64,000 bases of DNA from Isoetes taiwanensis. Its lineage: Eukaryota; Streptophyta; Lycopodiopsida; Isoetales; Isoetaceae. Of the stretch, positions 20,222 to 34,129 are shown in pieces (the stretch's first letter is position 1; each line of letters begins with the position of its first letter). Under the pieces are notes generated by a model, which saw nothing but the letters and a program-made list of their open reading frames with translations, was not told the origin of the DNA and made no database searches. The translations under genes were made by a program, and so were the position numbers. The stretch spans positions 6,388,001 through 6,452,000 of the forward strand of contig JAJEKV010000064.1 of the NCBI GenBank assembly GCA_021234155.1, in the 5' to 3' direction.

Positions 20222-23200
20222 TCCGACTCTAAATGCTCAACTGCTAACATTATTACATAATTGGAGCACAATGTTGGCCTTCATTATTTTGGATTGGGTC
20301 CTTGCGCTTTCCTTGCCATTCTCATGCGGATTGACCTCCCCATATCCACAGTTTTAAGGGCTGGAACTCCGTCAATGCCGTTTACATTCATTCTTTGGGT
20401 AAGTCCATCTGATCTGGTCTGGATTTCCCTCATTTCCGCGAGTTCTGCACATTAATTAATTCCAACCAAATAAAGAGGGTTACAGTACATAGACGCACCT
20501 ATAAACGTTTCCCTTACCGTTTCTCCCTTGTCTTCATTCACGCCCCTTCCATTTCTCAAGTTTTCTCACATTCATTATGTAAGAAGTTGGCAGTGACCAT
20601 TGTTAGGATTAGGTAAAGCTTCCAGGCTTTTTCCTGGAAATTTTGAAGTGCAATGACATGGCTTCAGCATAATTTTGGCGCTGGGCTTCATGAGATTCTT
20701 ATCTTATTAATGCATAACAATTTCATATTCTTGTAAATGGTGATGTGTAAAACTAGAAAGGTGTTTTATTAGTACAGGATACCAGTTCCATCAGGGATGT
20801 CTTAATGATGGAAATCCTTCTACGCACATGGATGCAAGGAAAGGTTAGGGGGATATGTTGGGAGAGTGGGTTGCATTGCTCGAGTTCAATGGCTGTAAGG
20901 AGGAATATATTATCCTCTAGAACATGGTCTGAATTTATCTAATGATATGGATTTGTCATGCCAGGCAATCATGTTGCCTTACAGTAAAGAAAGGTGTACA
21001 AAGGTGTACATTAGATCTATTCTCCCATCCCATGTTTCTCCAGCTGCACTAAACGCCAGAAATAACGCAAGTTTAAACCAAAAAATGGCGGAATTTTTTG
21101 CCTTAAAACGGGGTTTATGTGGCCGTTGAAGATGAATGGTCCATCTGGACCGTTGAACCGTTATCCGTATCGGGCTTGTCTGAATTTCTGATTTATTCCT
21201 TTGCAGATGCACGTGGCCTTTTCCTCCTTTGTTCTTTGTTTCCATTCGCTAGGCTTTACGTTGTGCCTTTGTTTTCAGTGATGTTTTATCAATTTCCTGT
21301 TCTTATTTTTGCACCCTGGCCTCCTCCTCTTGGTTTAATTGTTTTTACACTTGTTGGCATGTGAAGTCTAGTGTTAACATACTAGTCCTAGCTTAAATAT
21401 ACAGTCTCAGTTTAAGGTTGCCCCGAGTCGCATTTAATGTTTCGTGTTGCTGCTCAATGCATCAAGACCCAACACAACAACATTGATGTGGTGTGTGCAT
21501 TATATGTCCAATGTGGCATGAAGATTTTTTTTTTCTCTCTTTATTACTTTCCAATTCAATATTGTTTATTGGGATAGATAGATATTATTTTAACGTCTAC
21601 AGGGACCCTACAACGGTCCACAAGGACCCTACAACGGGCCATGAGACAAGTCTTATATATAGTGCGGCTTTGGACAGTCTTGCACGGGCCATGAGACGAG
21701 TCAGTCTCGCACTCGGGACATACGTGTTCTAGGACTAGTGTGTCACCACTAGACCAAAGAACTTTATTGGTTAAAAAACAAATCACAATAAGGGATATCA
21801 TTTTCTTCATTTTGTTGGTAGGTTTTAAACATGGCGAGTATGGACATGTTTATAAAGGGGTAGAATGTGTAACAACTTGCTTCGGGCAAGTTGGTCCAAC
21901 TTGAATGCATGTGTTCAAATGCCATATAACAAAAAGAATTCAATGACGTACAATTATTGGCAATATGTAAAGGATATATGAGTTGTACATGGACTTTACA
22001 TGGAAGCATGTGATGCGTACATGGTGTTGCTCTGATCTGGCTTCTAGATGCATAATGTTGCAAGGAAGGGGACAAACGAGACTAATGTTGCATAGGTTCT
22101 TTGAAGCCTTTAATTGACTTGGTACTTAAATGCGCGATACATATTATAAAACTATAATGCGTCAGAGGGATAGAACTCTCTCTCTCAGTACATCAAGAAC
22201 CTCATACATTTGGGCATATATAGAAAATAATCATACCAGTGATAGCCTCTAGGAGGACTAATATACATTGGGGGCTACGATATTGTTAGTGGATAGGGAG
22301 TTGTTTAACATAGACCTTTTAAAAGGACAAATACACATTGGCTACGAGATTTTTAGTGCATAGGGAGTCCAAAGTACAACTTCGAGTGGGGTCAGATATC
22401 GGTCTTAAAGGTGCTTTGTTAAAGTGCCAAGAGCTAATCCAAGATTCAAATATTAAAATGTGAGTTTAATATTAAAAAGTTGGTAGATTCTTCAACTAAC
22501 ATACTACTAGATTCCTCGACTAACATACTTCTTCAGGCTTTTGATTGGCAAGATTATAGTTGTACAATCAAATTATATACCTTTTGGAACACCATAGTGT
22601 ACGTGCCCAAGAAGCTCCCTAGGAACTTGACCATGCTCTTGTTGTTCTGTTGTTAATTTTAATCTGCTTTTCTTTTGATCTAGAGTCGGAGTTCTAATTA
22701 TGATTATGTCCTCAACGAGTTCAAAATTATAGGCTGATAGCTAGCAGGTGGACTTTGTGAACCATTGAATATACCAAGGAATTGGAGAAGTTTCTTGATG
22801 CATCTAACCTTCAGCAACTTGGATAAAGATGATTTTGTTCTCTAAGTATGACCAAGATCCAACGAGGCAATGGCTAGGCTATGATGACAGTCTTATCATC
22901 TCATGTGTTAGCGGAGCCTAGAGCATGTGCTGAGAGTACTACGATAATGGATCATTACCCCAAGCATACTACAATGTTATCGTGGCAACTAGAGGTTACT
23001 TATGGGGATTATTGTGTATCATTGTAATTACATTTTTGGTTAAGATCTTGAATCCAATTCTACCTTATATGTACGAACTCTACCCAGAAAACTTAACCAA
23101 ACATGAGCATGTCATACACCATCAGAAAGATCTTGAAGAGGGCGCCAAATCTGCATGGCATGCGCTTTGGTAAAAGGTACCCGAATTGAAACATACAAAA

Positions 23201-23596
23201 AGAAGATATCTATCTTGATAGATCTGGGCCAAATCATATGCCACGGGAAAGCTCTCTATATAAGCTTTCCAACGAGCCAACTCAAGTTATGAGCACAGAA
23301 ACAATTGACATTCTCTCTCTAGCGCTTCTCTCTCTAGTGCTAGAGAGAGGAACATCACAGGATTTAAGTCTATTAGTTCAAAATATATGTTCTAGTTAAA
23401 ATGGCATCCTATATCAAAGTTATTTGTTAATGTGTTTATTTTTATGGAATGGGAACATCTTAGTATATTCTAATATACTTAAGGGCCATCTTTGTAATTT
23501 TGTAAAAAATTGAGGGCATTTAGGTAAATACGCCATAATACAATTGGTATTTTATTGACTTTGGGCATTTAGAAAAATAATTGAAATACAAGGGTT
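20222..23596. other. 3' flank and intergenic DNA, no supported gene
   Basis: The first few hundred bases are probably ARP1 3' UTR. Beyond that I find only short unrelated open frames. A degenerate direct repeat of about 64 bp lies at 22262-22372 (GGCTACGA, TTAGTG, ATAGGGAG). Around 23240-23300 is a retroelement-like stretch (GAAAGCTCTCTATATAAGCT, CTTTCCAACGAG). The latter word recurs in related form near 60330 and 60520. Confidence 0.5.
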
Positions 23597-26492
23597 AGGG
23601 TACATTCGTACCCGCGGTTAAGTTAAGTTAAAATATGGTTTTTAACTAAATTTACATTCGCACCACTAGTTAAGTTAGTATATAGTTAAGAAATATAGTT
23701 CAGAATTTAGTTAATTTTTTTAACCAAAAACACTAAGGGTAATTACACACCCACCGTTACGTTAGGTTAAATATTAAAATTTTAAGATAAATGCATTCAC
23801 ACCTATTTCGTTAACAATTTCCGTTAAAATTTGCAGGGTTAAATTTTAACCCCCTCGGTTATATTAAATTTTCATTTAACATAGATTCACACCCATTTTC
23901 TGTTAGGTTACAAATTAACAGTTTATTAAAACTTTAACAATTGCTGTTGAAATGTTATACCCAAGTCTTGAGCACGGTTAGCGCCGTTAGCATCTGCCGG
24001 AGGGATGCGCCTGAGCAGAGCAAGCTTGGTCCAAGCTATCCAGGGAAGGTCGCCCAGACAGCGCTGAGATAGATATGGTGGTTGTAGGCCGCCTGGGCAG
24101 AGCTGGGCTAGGTAAGGTGGTTTCTTGCCAGTTCTAGTTGTCATTACATAAGAGGGAATAATAAGATATGGTCTTCAGATAAATTTGGAATCAAAGCTAG
24201 TCAGAATGATGCCCACATATTGCAGAACGAAAATATTATCCAACACTGTAATAATCAACAACATGATAGATTGCAGACCAACAAACCTGTTCAAACCAGG
24301 AAGCTTCAGATCTGGTAACTGTTTCGTTGGTCTATGCATAGATAAGGCAGACAACTCCGCTTCCAATTGTTCAGGGGGCTTCCCTTCTGTGCTTGCAACA
24401 AAACTAGATTTTCCCAACGTAGATAATTTCTGGTCTCTGATGATACTTTATCTGAAGTGTCTAATGGTGGCATTGGTTGGTTTTGTTCAGCTAATGTAAC
24501 AGTCGAGGCCATAATCTGAGAATTTTCTACTGTAGGCGTCACTTTCTGTGAACCCTTTACAACTCCAGGTAAGAAATAGCCAAAAAGAATCTCATGCCTC
24601 TTGTTATCCAATTCTGCAAGTTTCTCTCCATAACGGTATTAGATTAGAACTTACGTAAGTGTCCTAACTATATAACGAGCCAAATGTAGATCTTGAGTCT
24701 CACATACCCAATTTATTATAGACTCCGAGCATAAGTAAGGTTTAATTACTTTGTTCGTTTGCTGGATGTATGTAAGGGAATATAATAAATGCAGCTTAAC
24801 AAATGCAGCTATCTTCGTGATGTTGCCAAAAATGAGAACCTGTCAGGGTATTCCCAATGAATCTAGTTCCCAATGCGATTTCAAACTTACGTGAACTCTA
24901 TCATACATGGTGCTTTCAATAAATTCTCTAACTAAAGAGGGAATTAGATTGGCATACTGGAACATCTGTGTTATTTTCCAACTGCTAATCATGCACTAAC
25001 ATCATTGACAACTGAGGAAGCTTACTGCTACTTTGTGGTATTTTGCAAGCCGCCTCGATGGCCTCCGAGTTGTGGACTGTTCTAATGATATATGTAGCAT
25101 GGACAAGGGGATCTCCCTGCAAGATGCAATGATCACTCTCAACACTACTGATGAAAGTTTCATTCCAGAGCCAAATACATGGACACCCACACGTCCCACA
25201 ATGTATTGCATTGGACAAAGGGACAAAGAATGACCACGGATCATCATTCTGCCATTTCAGTTGCATGCTTGGCAGCATCATGTAGGACTTGTGTGCCCAA
25301 ACTACGCAGTGACAAGTGTGACAATCCTCGTGCGTTGGATATTATTATTGTCCTTATTGGCTACTGGTTTTATCCACCCGCTATTGAAAGCATGTGAATG
25401 AATCTTTTAGCATTCATAAGCCCTTAGCAAGATAATAGCTGAAATATTTGCAAGTTAAGTCAAAACAGCTCAAATCAAGAAAATCACACAACACTATTTG
25501 CGTGTTAAGTCAACTCTACTCGAATCATCAAAAAAGAGTTGAACTATTTGCGTTTAAGTCTTATGGACTTATTGTAGCTTTCATTGAGGCTGGAGACGCC
25601 ATTCTCTACAATTAAGGAGGTCGACAAAATATACCGATAAGCCGATAGGCATAATATGTAACGAACAAAAGGTTTTGGACTTTCTCCGAGATTAACAATT
25701 TGAAGACATTATTATGTAATACAAAGGGTGCATCCATGGAAGACATTTTCTTTGTTTTTATATTAACATAACGAAAAAACGAAAAGCCTAACAGCTATAT
25801 TATAGCAAAAGTTAACATCACGAAACTGCCATGTTCATGCAATTTTTCTCAATTATGTTATATTGAATGTTAATGTAACAGATTGGCTAAAAACTAAGTG
25901 CGAATGCATTTTTAACAGATTCTATTATGTTAATGTTTAACATAACTGATTGCCTAAAAATTAAGTGCGAATGCGTTTTTAACGAATTCCGTTATGTTAA
26001 TGTGTAACATAACGGTATATGTGCAAGACCTATTAAATTAGCATTAATGTAGTATAATTGAGGTGGATAAATTTTTTATATTTAATCTAATATAATTGTG
26101 GGTGTGTAAGTGCCCTAACTAAACTTGTCTTCGCACATTGTTCAGTTAAGTTAGTAAAATTAACTAAAAGTTAACTAAATTAAAAACTAGCACTAAAAGT
26201 TAAATGACCTCATAGAGGTCACTTTAAGTTTAGTTAAATGTGCTTATAATTTTTTATGCCTTTGGCAAACTTAACTAGACATGTTCGAAAGCATTTAGTT
26301 AGCTAGTTAAGTTATTTTTTAACCAAATTTTTTTAACTAAACGAGTGTGAAATGGTTTTCCGTTAAGTTAGCCTAAGTAAACTTTTTAACTAGCTTTGGT
26401 GTGAAGGCAATCACCCAGTTAGTGTTAACTTAACTTAACTGTACGGTAAAAGTTAACTTAACTAAACTTAACCATGGGTGCGAATAGACCCT
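23597..26492. mobile_element. Inverted-repeat element with TTAAC-rich ends
   Basis: The left end reads AGGGTACATTCGTACCCGCG followed by GTTAAGTTAAGTTAA. The right end, reverse complemented, reads AGGGTCTATTCGCACCCATG followed by GTTAAGTTTAGTTAAG. Both sides continue for several hundred bases with degenerate TTAAC/GTTAAC words and CATTCGCACC-like phrases. No clear target duplication is visible. Coding debris fills the middle. It may be a foldback or Mutator-like element with captured gene pieces; the class is uncertain. Confidence 0.55.
23926..25281 (-). pseudogene. Unrecognised gene fragments inside the inverted-repeat element
   Basis: Minus-strand blocks look codon-like. 25281-24985 holds LKWQNDDPWSFFVPLSNAIH and CGTCGCPCIWLW. 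24611-24306 holds NKRHEILFGYFLPGVVKG and MASTVTLAEQNQPMPPL. An overlapping frame at 24417 holds KPPEQLEAELSALSMHRP and KLPGLNRFVG. I do not recognise the family. Frame changes and gaps suggest exons of a captured host gene in decay, or introns I cannot place. Confidence 0.35.
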
Positions 26493-27909
26493 TATTTTGG
26501 TAAAATACGCAAATTATGGGGGCATTTAGGTAATTATCCCTTTATAAATTTGCAAGAATAGTTTTTTTTTTTCAAAGAAAACTTCTTATAGTCGAGTCAT
26601 TAATGGTAGGATGGCTAAAAACAGAGAAAGTAATAAAACGTCATGTAAGATACCAGGGACAAAATGATCGATTTCCTTCCTCCATATGAATATATTGGAA
26701 CAAGGCAAACACAAACTGGTGAGATAGACTATAGATGGATCCATTGGTCTTGTAGAAAGAGGTCAAGGTGTGGACAACCAACATTGGAATCGATTTGTGG
26801 AGGGAATTAGAGAGCTGAAAATTAGAGGAAAGAAATGGAATTAGGGAAAAAGGAACCAACTCTGTCTAGAAAAAGTGAACTTGGAGAGCAGATTTGGACA
26901 ACATATTTATATAAAAAAATGCACAACCTTTAAAATCCATCACGTTATGCTAGTTCAGAACATGGAATCACGTTGTGGATTGAGAAAGAACGAGAATGCC
27001 TGCCCAACATACAGCCACATAAGGTGTAAATATGAGAGAAGAGATTGTCAAGAGAAGGTGCACAAAGGAATAAGGAACACAAAGGTAGCAGGATAAACAA
27101 CAAAACTCTTATTGGAGCCAACTCTATGAGATCTGGAACGGGTATACATGTATAAGAAAAATAAAAATTTCATAAGATAACGGCTTTTTTTTTTCATCCC
27201 GATCCCTATAGCTATGGCTAGCATATACCCAATTGAAAGAAACAATGTTGGATATTTTTACATTCAAGTTGTGCTCACATCGCGAACTATGTACTATCGT
27301 AGGGCCCTTTGGAACAAATGATAATAAAATATATCTCTACTTACAAAGAAATTTAAGGTCCCATGGCCATTAAATCATAAAGTCATCAAAGTACATCAGA
27401 AGATCCTGAAATATGATTTGTAAAAAAAAAATGAAATGAACATACCGAAGCCTATCCTATGCCTAACACCCCACACTTAAGAATACAAAGCGGAAACACG
27501 GCAAAAAATGAAGCCCTAGCTACCTAACATGAAACAACCAATCTTTGTCGTGAATAAACTATCGAAACATGTAAACCAAGAAATGTGCTAATAGAATATG
27601 CAATATGCATTGAAACCGAGACAAGAATAGCACCTAAAAAAGGAAACAATGATATAGAGCAAGATTTACAGGTAAAAGAGTACATGTCGTCAAACCAAAA
27701 TCCACACCAAAACGAATAATGAGACACTAAATCTAAGAAAGCAATACACTGAGGGAACACAAGCACCGAAAGGGTCAAGACAACCATATCATCAAATCAA
27801 AGCAAAGCAATATGAATCCTCCTATATACGTATAACATGTGAAACGTGCTATCATGGAGCAACCCGCAAATCATGGTTACAAACGAGAGGTTCAGATCCA
27901 ACAATACAA

Positions 27910-28120
27910 GAAACTATGCTCTGAATGGTTGTGCTCAAAGAGAAACCATGCAACTCGGATTTAAAGAATCAGAGCTTTACATGCATCTCAGTGCCCAAAA
28001 GGAAAAACATGCCATTCGTGCTTTACATGTATCTTGTGCTCAAAGAGAAACTACGCAACTCGTGCTTATACATGTGTCTTTATGCCCAAAGGGAAAAACA
28101 TGCCAACTTATGCTTAAAGG
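27910..28120. repeat. Imperfect tandem repeat, about 105-bp unit
   Basis: GTGCTCAAAGAGAAAC, a CAACTCG word, CTTTACATG and TGCCCAAAAGGAAAAACATG recur twice in order, each unit itself made of two related halves. Confidence 0.6.
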
Positions 28121-28335
28121 AATGCAGAAGAAAAGACTCCAACCTTGATCAAGAACCACCTTACCAACAAGCCCGCATGATAGAATCGAAGAAATCAAAT
28201 ATTATAAATTGGCAAATGGTTGTGATGTAATAACAACGAAGGTTAATGCAAACTGCGAAAACCCAAGAAAAAGTGGTAGAAAATTCAATGTTTTTGATAT
28301 TCGGCTGCATTCATCATAAACTACATACATAATCG

Positions 28336-28592
28336 ACCCTGCCTAGACTAAATGGTAAAGTAAATTTGAAGCATCATAAAAAATAGAAGCTATTTAGTCC
28401 TGTATTAAGGTAGCACCTTCTTGAATCAATCAGAGACTAGCCAGAAACAACTGATACCATATACGTAATGACCCTGCCTGGACCAAGAGGTAAACTAATT
28501 TTGAAGCATCATAAAAAGTAGAAGCTATTTATCGTATATTGAGGTAACACTTTTTAGAACCATACAGTAACTACTCAGAAACAAACCAATCT
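28336..28592. repeat. Tandem duplication, about 130-bp unit
   Basis: Both units contain GACCCTGCCT, TTTGAAGCATCATAAAAA, TAGAAGCTATTTA and CAGAAACAA, in the same order with scattered differences. Confidence 0.7.
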
Positions 28593-29817
28593 TAAGTCGG
28601 CAAAAATGAAACACAAACAACGAAATACCTGGTGCGATTCTCTACTTCATCTCTACTTTCGAAGTACCTGTTTATTTTTGCCATGACAGCTTCGGGACCA
28701 GCCTTTGTGTGTGCTATACAATGTGAGTGAACTAAGCCTGAGGTGCCTCCCTCGTCAACAGCGCTGTTTGCAAGGAAATGGGCCAACAATAGGATGTGCA
28801 CAGATGGAACCAAAAGAGAAAACCGACTGGGTGTGGCACTCAAGGGGCAGAATCCAAATAGGATGTGCAGTCGACACAGATGGGAACCAGAAAAGAAAAT
28901 AAGCTGGGATTCGGCACTACATGGGCAGAGTCTATACAGACAAGACCAAATACAAGGAGATGAAACCGACTAGTAAATAGAATCACGCTAGCCCCAAATA
29001 TGCAAAAAAGCTTGAATCAATCCAACAAATAGAAAGAAAAGATGATTAATTAACTCACCAGAACAACTCCATGAAACAGATTGAAACTCTTAATCAGGAA
29101 GTGAAGAAGTAGCAGAAAGCTTACACTTATGTGCATAGGGGAAGGTGCCCATGAAGCGCCCACTTAAGTAAACAAATGTTATTATGATGGACTAATTTTC
29201 GGTTTAACTCCTCCTTTTAACATAGGGGAGGGTGCCCACTATCAAAGCAGTGCCCAGCTACTGCGCGGCTCAATTCCGCACTCTTGCCCACTGATCCCGC
29301 AGCCCTATCCCCCTGTATTGCGCATACCTTGCCTTTCAATTGTGTGTAACTTTCTCCACCAATGTCGGATTGACACGTGGAATGGTGCATCTGAAAGCCC
29401 TCTTCAAGAGCTTTCTTTTATGCGTTGGCACTGCAATCTCCTCAGGAATCCTCAAAAACAATTGATGGCTACTTGGTGCACAGTGGATGGGCAATTGGTG
29501 CGGGGAGATGGGCAGGGAACCTACCCTAATTTCAAGGCCCGTAACTTCTTCTCAGAAACTCCAAATCTGAATTTTTTTTCAGCAATAGATAGGGGAGCTC
29601 GTCCTCTTTCGAATGATGTCTCATTTGTCCAAAATTGATGCAGGAATCTAGAGTTATTAAGGTTCTAAGACTAACTGCGGCATATATGGGCAGCCTCCCC
29701 GACCATAATGAAGATTAGGTCTTTAGCTTTCAATCGATCCCACATATCAGAGTTTTTGAGAAATTTGGAGTCCGCTACGAAAGTCTTAAATCAGGAGGCT
29801 AATTTAACCTTAACAGA

Positions 29818-29925
29818 CTACATGTGCCCTTCAATGGATCATTAAGTGCCCTTCAATGGACCACCAAGTACCCTTCAATGGACCACTTAGGACCATCAAT
29901 GGACCACATGGGACCTTTAATAGCC
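29818..29925. repeat. Minisatellite with CCCTTCAATGGA units
   Basis: About five units of 18-25 bp built on CCCTTCAATGGACCAC with degenerate spacers. Confidence 0.7.
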
Positions 29926-32900
29926 AACATCTTACTTGCGAGGTAACAATTGTAATACATCAATTTTTTTTATAGATTTATGTCATTATTCTAGAGGCCT
30001 GGCATGGCCCGAAATCGCCACCATAACTGTATGGAGTTTGACCTTCATGGTCTAACAACAATCTATAAACCATCCAGACAACACATCTTGTTCCAAAACC
30101 AAAACATGACCGAAATGTTTATGAATGTGAGAAATAATCTACTAAAGTATTGGCACGAAGATGCGACTCTTTTACTTCTCAAACAACAAATGAGGAACAA
30201 TGTATTTCAATATTTTTACAGTGGAATCTTATTCAGAATAGATCAATATACATCAAAAAATAATTTTAGTGCTTGCCTGAACTGGGCTGAACTTAATATA
30301 TCAGTGAAACATCAAAATTTCAAATGTGTCAAGTTTAGAAACACAACAACCACTGAAGCAAAATTTGTGAACCAACCTCAGAAGCAGACTTTATAACGAT
30401 GAATGTTCTCTGCAACATGTTCAATGATATACTGTCTTCTACCCTGTTCAGTGATTTACTGTCTTTGGGATGTTTGAAAATGTAAACTTGTCTGCATTCA
30501 GGCCCTCTAATTTCATTCTAACTATACATGCTCTCATGGTGCCAGAATTTCTCGTGTAAGCTTAGGGTCTTCAACACCAAACAGTAGAATTTTCAAAACC
30601 CTATCTATCTTAAACAGGCCAGCCAGCTTCTACAAGGTGTCACATAATGACTTCTTGTCCCACCATTGCCACAGCGCAAAGAGCTAATTTAGAAATTGAC
30701 CACTAAATTTTTTTCTAACAAGTTGATTGCATTCAATGCAGTATGAGAAGAAGTCTGTCTAATATGAGAGAAGAATTTTACCATGTTCTCTGGATGAAGG
30801 AAATCTGCAGATACGACAGACATGATTATAAATTTGTGCTGGATTGGCTAATAATATCTGTATTATTTAAAAAATCAACTGAAACTGCACCTGTGCTACT
30901 TCTACTTCCCTGTCTGCTAAGCTCTTCCCATGCAAGGTCTATGTTCGTCTTGTTTTTTTGCCCTTAGGGCTCAAAGGAGAAGAATCTAATTCTGTATTCC
31001 CTGGACACTGCAGCCATCACTCAATGGGTTAGCATCACAATTTCTGCCATTTTATAAGTAGAATAGAATTGGACGTAACTTAGCTCATCACCATATTCAT
31101 CAACTCAAAATTCACTTTTCTCTACCTAGCAAGGTTTATGATGTTGGTACAGGCATAGTCTGTGTTTTACATGTTTCTTTGTCCTTGAAGGACAAAACAC
31201 AAGCATTTAACGAGTTATTTGTGTGTCAAATTTGCTCAATATCCTCATTGCAATATCCTCATTGTACTTGTATTTGGCCACTAAGATGTAATCAGATTAT
31301 GTTAGAAACCATTTGCAACACCAGCAAATTTGATTATGTTTCTTTGTGTTTCCTATCAAAAAGACCAGCGTCTCTACTTGTATATACAGTTTGCTCCAAT
31401 GCCATGTCTTCGTCCTCACTGCATTAAGATGCATCCCTATCTGGTGGACACTGATATCTGCTTGATCTCAATGTTAGCAAAATTCCTTGAGCAATCTAGT
31501 TGGGCAAGCTGCCTACAAAGATTTTCTTTTCTATATATGAATGTATGTACTACTCAAAGAAAGAGGCACCCAAAAGTATGCAGGCATCTGAGATGAAAAG
31601 AATGACAACGTAAATGCTATGGCTTAGTTTTCTAATTTACTGCAGATAACATAAGGGGACAACTAACAAGTTTGCACTTCCAAGCTGCTCATCAGTCATA
31701 ACAAATGGGGTATTTTTGAGCCTTAATCAAGCAGGATGTTGAATGAGCAATTGGACAAATGTGGGCCATCATAAATAATCACATTGGGCCTCAGTGGTTT
31801 TGGTATTTGGTCCATTAGCTTCTATTCAGAAAACTCTAGCTGCCTTTAACAAACAACAGATAAATCCCATAACACAATGCATGGGGTGAATCAGTTTATA
31901 TTTCAAAGCATACATCTAAATCCCATTACTTCAAAGAGTATAAATAAAAATGATGATTTTTGATGCGCTTTTTCTTTCTATTGACAGAATTTGATGCTGT
32001 GGTAGTGTCCAGCTACCAACAGATCAGTGCCAAGTTAGAAAAACAGTGTAAGTGATAAACCCTGGCTCAAGCTTTCATGACTGCAGAATTGAAAACACAG
32101 AGAAAAGCCTAAATTATCTGTTTTCTTAAGGTGAAGCAGCTCAAATCACTAAGGAAAAAGCAAAGGAAGGTCACAATACTTGTTTTGGATGACTAAGCTG
32201 AGCAGCCCTCGATGAAGCCGCCTCCTTTTATCGATGCCGCATCTAGAGCTTCTCGCAAGCGTCGGACGAAGGGAAACTGGTGGTCGAATGAAGATCCACT
32301 AGTGGGCGAAAAGGAGGAAAGATATTGGCGGATAACGGGTATTAAAGAGTCCAAGAATGGTAATCCAACGGAGGAGGGTCACCCTCCCCTACACCAAATA
32401 ATGATTGGAAACGCATGAAAATCCCTTACGACACAAAAATACCAAGAGTTGAATGAATGCGAAAAGACTAGAGTCGCAGCATCCATCCATCCCTGCAAAA
32501 AACTAGAAGCGACAAATCCAAGACTACAAAAAGTAGAAGCGACAAATCCAAGACTATAAAACCAAGACTACAGGAAGATGACCGAACATCAGTCCGACTC
32601 CATTGGTCGATGTCACAACCATCATATCCGAAGGCCAGAAGCAAGAAATCCAAATCCAATACTATGAAAGCAATGATTTATGTGGGTATGCATACCAAAT
32701 TCAAATGCTAGAGCGATAAGGCAGAAAGGAGAACGAGGGTAGACAAAGCATAGTGGGATGAATACAACCAAAACTGGTATGACAGAGAAGAAACAGAAAA
32801 CTGGATGACTGAAAAATGAAAAGAGGCTGAATAAATAGGGAGTGCGAAAAGAGGCGTCCCCATCCAAGAAATGTCGGTTCTGTTGCTATCGCAAGAGAAC

Positions 32901-33363
32901 CGTGGCAGTAGCAACATGATTTAAAATGCTTGGAAGAATCGTATACGCGATCCTTCCGGGCAGCATTTGCTAAATTACTAGTATACATAAAATAATAGTG
33001 CAATCATCTAATGTGAATATAACAGCTTAGAAGGATCCCGATTGCGATCCGTCTAAGATGGAACCCTAACTACAAGTCGTACCTCTGGCATGCATTTTTT
33101 GACGTACCAGAATGATGTCCTACTACTGCAATGGATTGAAAGGCTCAGGCAGCACTTTGGCTTGAAATTAGAGGACCTTCTCGTGTTTGAAGTTGTCCCC
33201 ACAACTATATCATCAAACAACCAATGCAACAACAAACAAAAGCTAATTATAAGAGTGCAATCTAATGTGTATGCAGCTAGAGCACCTAGGAACGCAGAGC
33301 AAAATCGACACTCCCAGGAAGAGCAAATCCCCGCAAGACAATTTTAACCAAGAAATATATTCC

Positions 33364-34129
33364 AAGAATTCGAGGCACCAACCCCAGAAGAAGAGATATC
33401 CCAGATGAGATCGGATATCCAAAAGATAAGAGCTTTACTGGCAGGAAGGGCAGCAATTGCACCAGACCAGAACCACCAGCTACCTCAAACACCTGCTGAC
33501 AGAACACACAAGGCAAGGAAGAGAAACTAGAGAAGGAGATTCCCCAGCACGGATTCCTCCAACGCCCATTCTGACTTTGACTCGGAATTGGAAGAGCATG
33601 ATAACGATCAGAAGGACCGCCGGGAAGGTCCAAACTGTGATAAAGGCAGAAATGGGGCCGACTATCAGAAGAAAGTCGACTCCGCACTGAGCAATATGTG
33701 GAAAGCCAGGAAGTTAGAACAGTTCTCAGGAGATAACAAGTCATGGATGGAAGCCGAGGCTTGGTTAGACGAGATGAGAGAGTATGGGAATGCTTATGGC
33801 ATGAAAGATAAGGACAAGGGCCGAGTAGCAACAACCAACCTCAAAGGGAGCGGCCAGAATTTGGTGGAAAGGCTATGCCAAGACCCATGGGTTAAGCATG
33901 GATAGCTGCAGATTCAAGAAGTCCTCCAAGGCATTTAAGCGTCACTACGTGCCGAGGGAACACAAGTGCCATATGATGCAGCAGTTTTAAAAATTGGAGC
34001 AGGGCACTAAGAGGTGCAGAAATACACTGAAGAATTTATGAGGCTGAGGCTCTATATGCTAAAGTTGAGCGAAAAGCATGTAGTAGAGGGGTATATTGAG
34101 GGCTTGGAGATCAAAAAGCTTGTGAGAGC
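33364..34129 (+). pseudogene. Old LTR-retrotransposon gag fragment, split by a later insertion
   Basis: A decayed gag reading frame. Around 33660-33900 it codes ALSNMWKARKLEQFSGDN, WMEAEAWLDEMREYG and TTNLKGSGQNLVERL. From 34014 it codes KYTEEFMRLRLYMLKLSEKH and VEGYIEGLEIKKLVRA. The gypsy composite begins at 34130 and the frame resumes after its target duplication at 45459 (RASTVQGRELTRNRSP). Several stops and frame changes separate the blocks. The motif style (capsid-like, then GYIEGLE) is that of plant Ty3/gypsy gag. Confidence 0.6.

Larger units (their letters stand above)
26493..33050. other. Intergenic DNA with small repeats, no supported gene
   Basis: Six kilobases of AT-rich sequence. 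Open frames such as 30004-30396 (+, 130 codons, with FDLHGLTTIYKPSRQHILFQ) and 29318-29638 (+) have no motif I know, and I leave them uncalled. Three local repeats are listed separately. Near 29140-29250 and 32370 a GGGGAGGGTGCCCAC-like word suggests retroelement scraps. Confidence 0.5.

Noticed and set aside
30004-30396. A 130-codon plus-strand gene
   Set aside because: No recognisable motif, AT-biased random-like composition and no supporting splice or repeat context; an open frame of this length can arise by chance in AT-rich DNA.
33286-33834. 182-codon minus-strand open frame
   Set aside because: It is antisense to the old gag fragment, which explains the coding bias.
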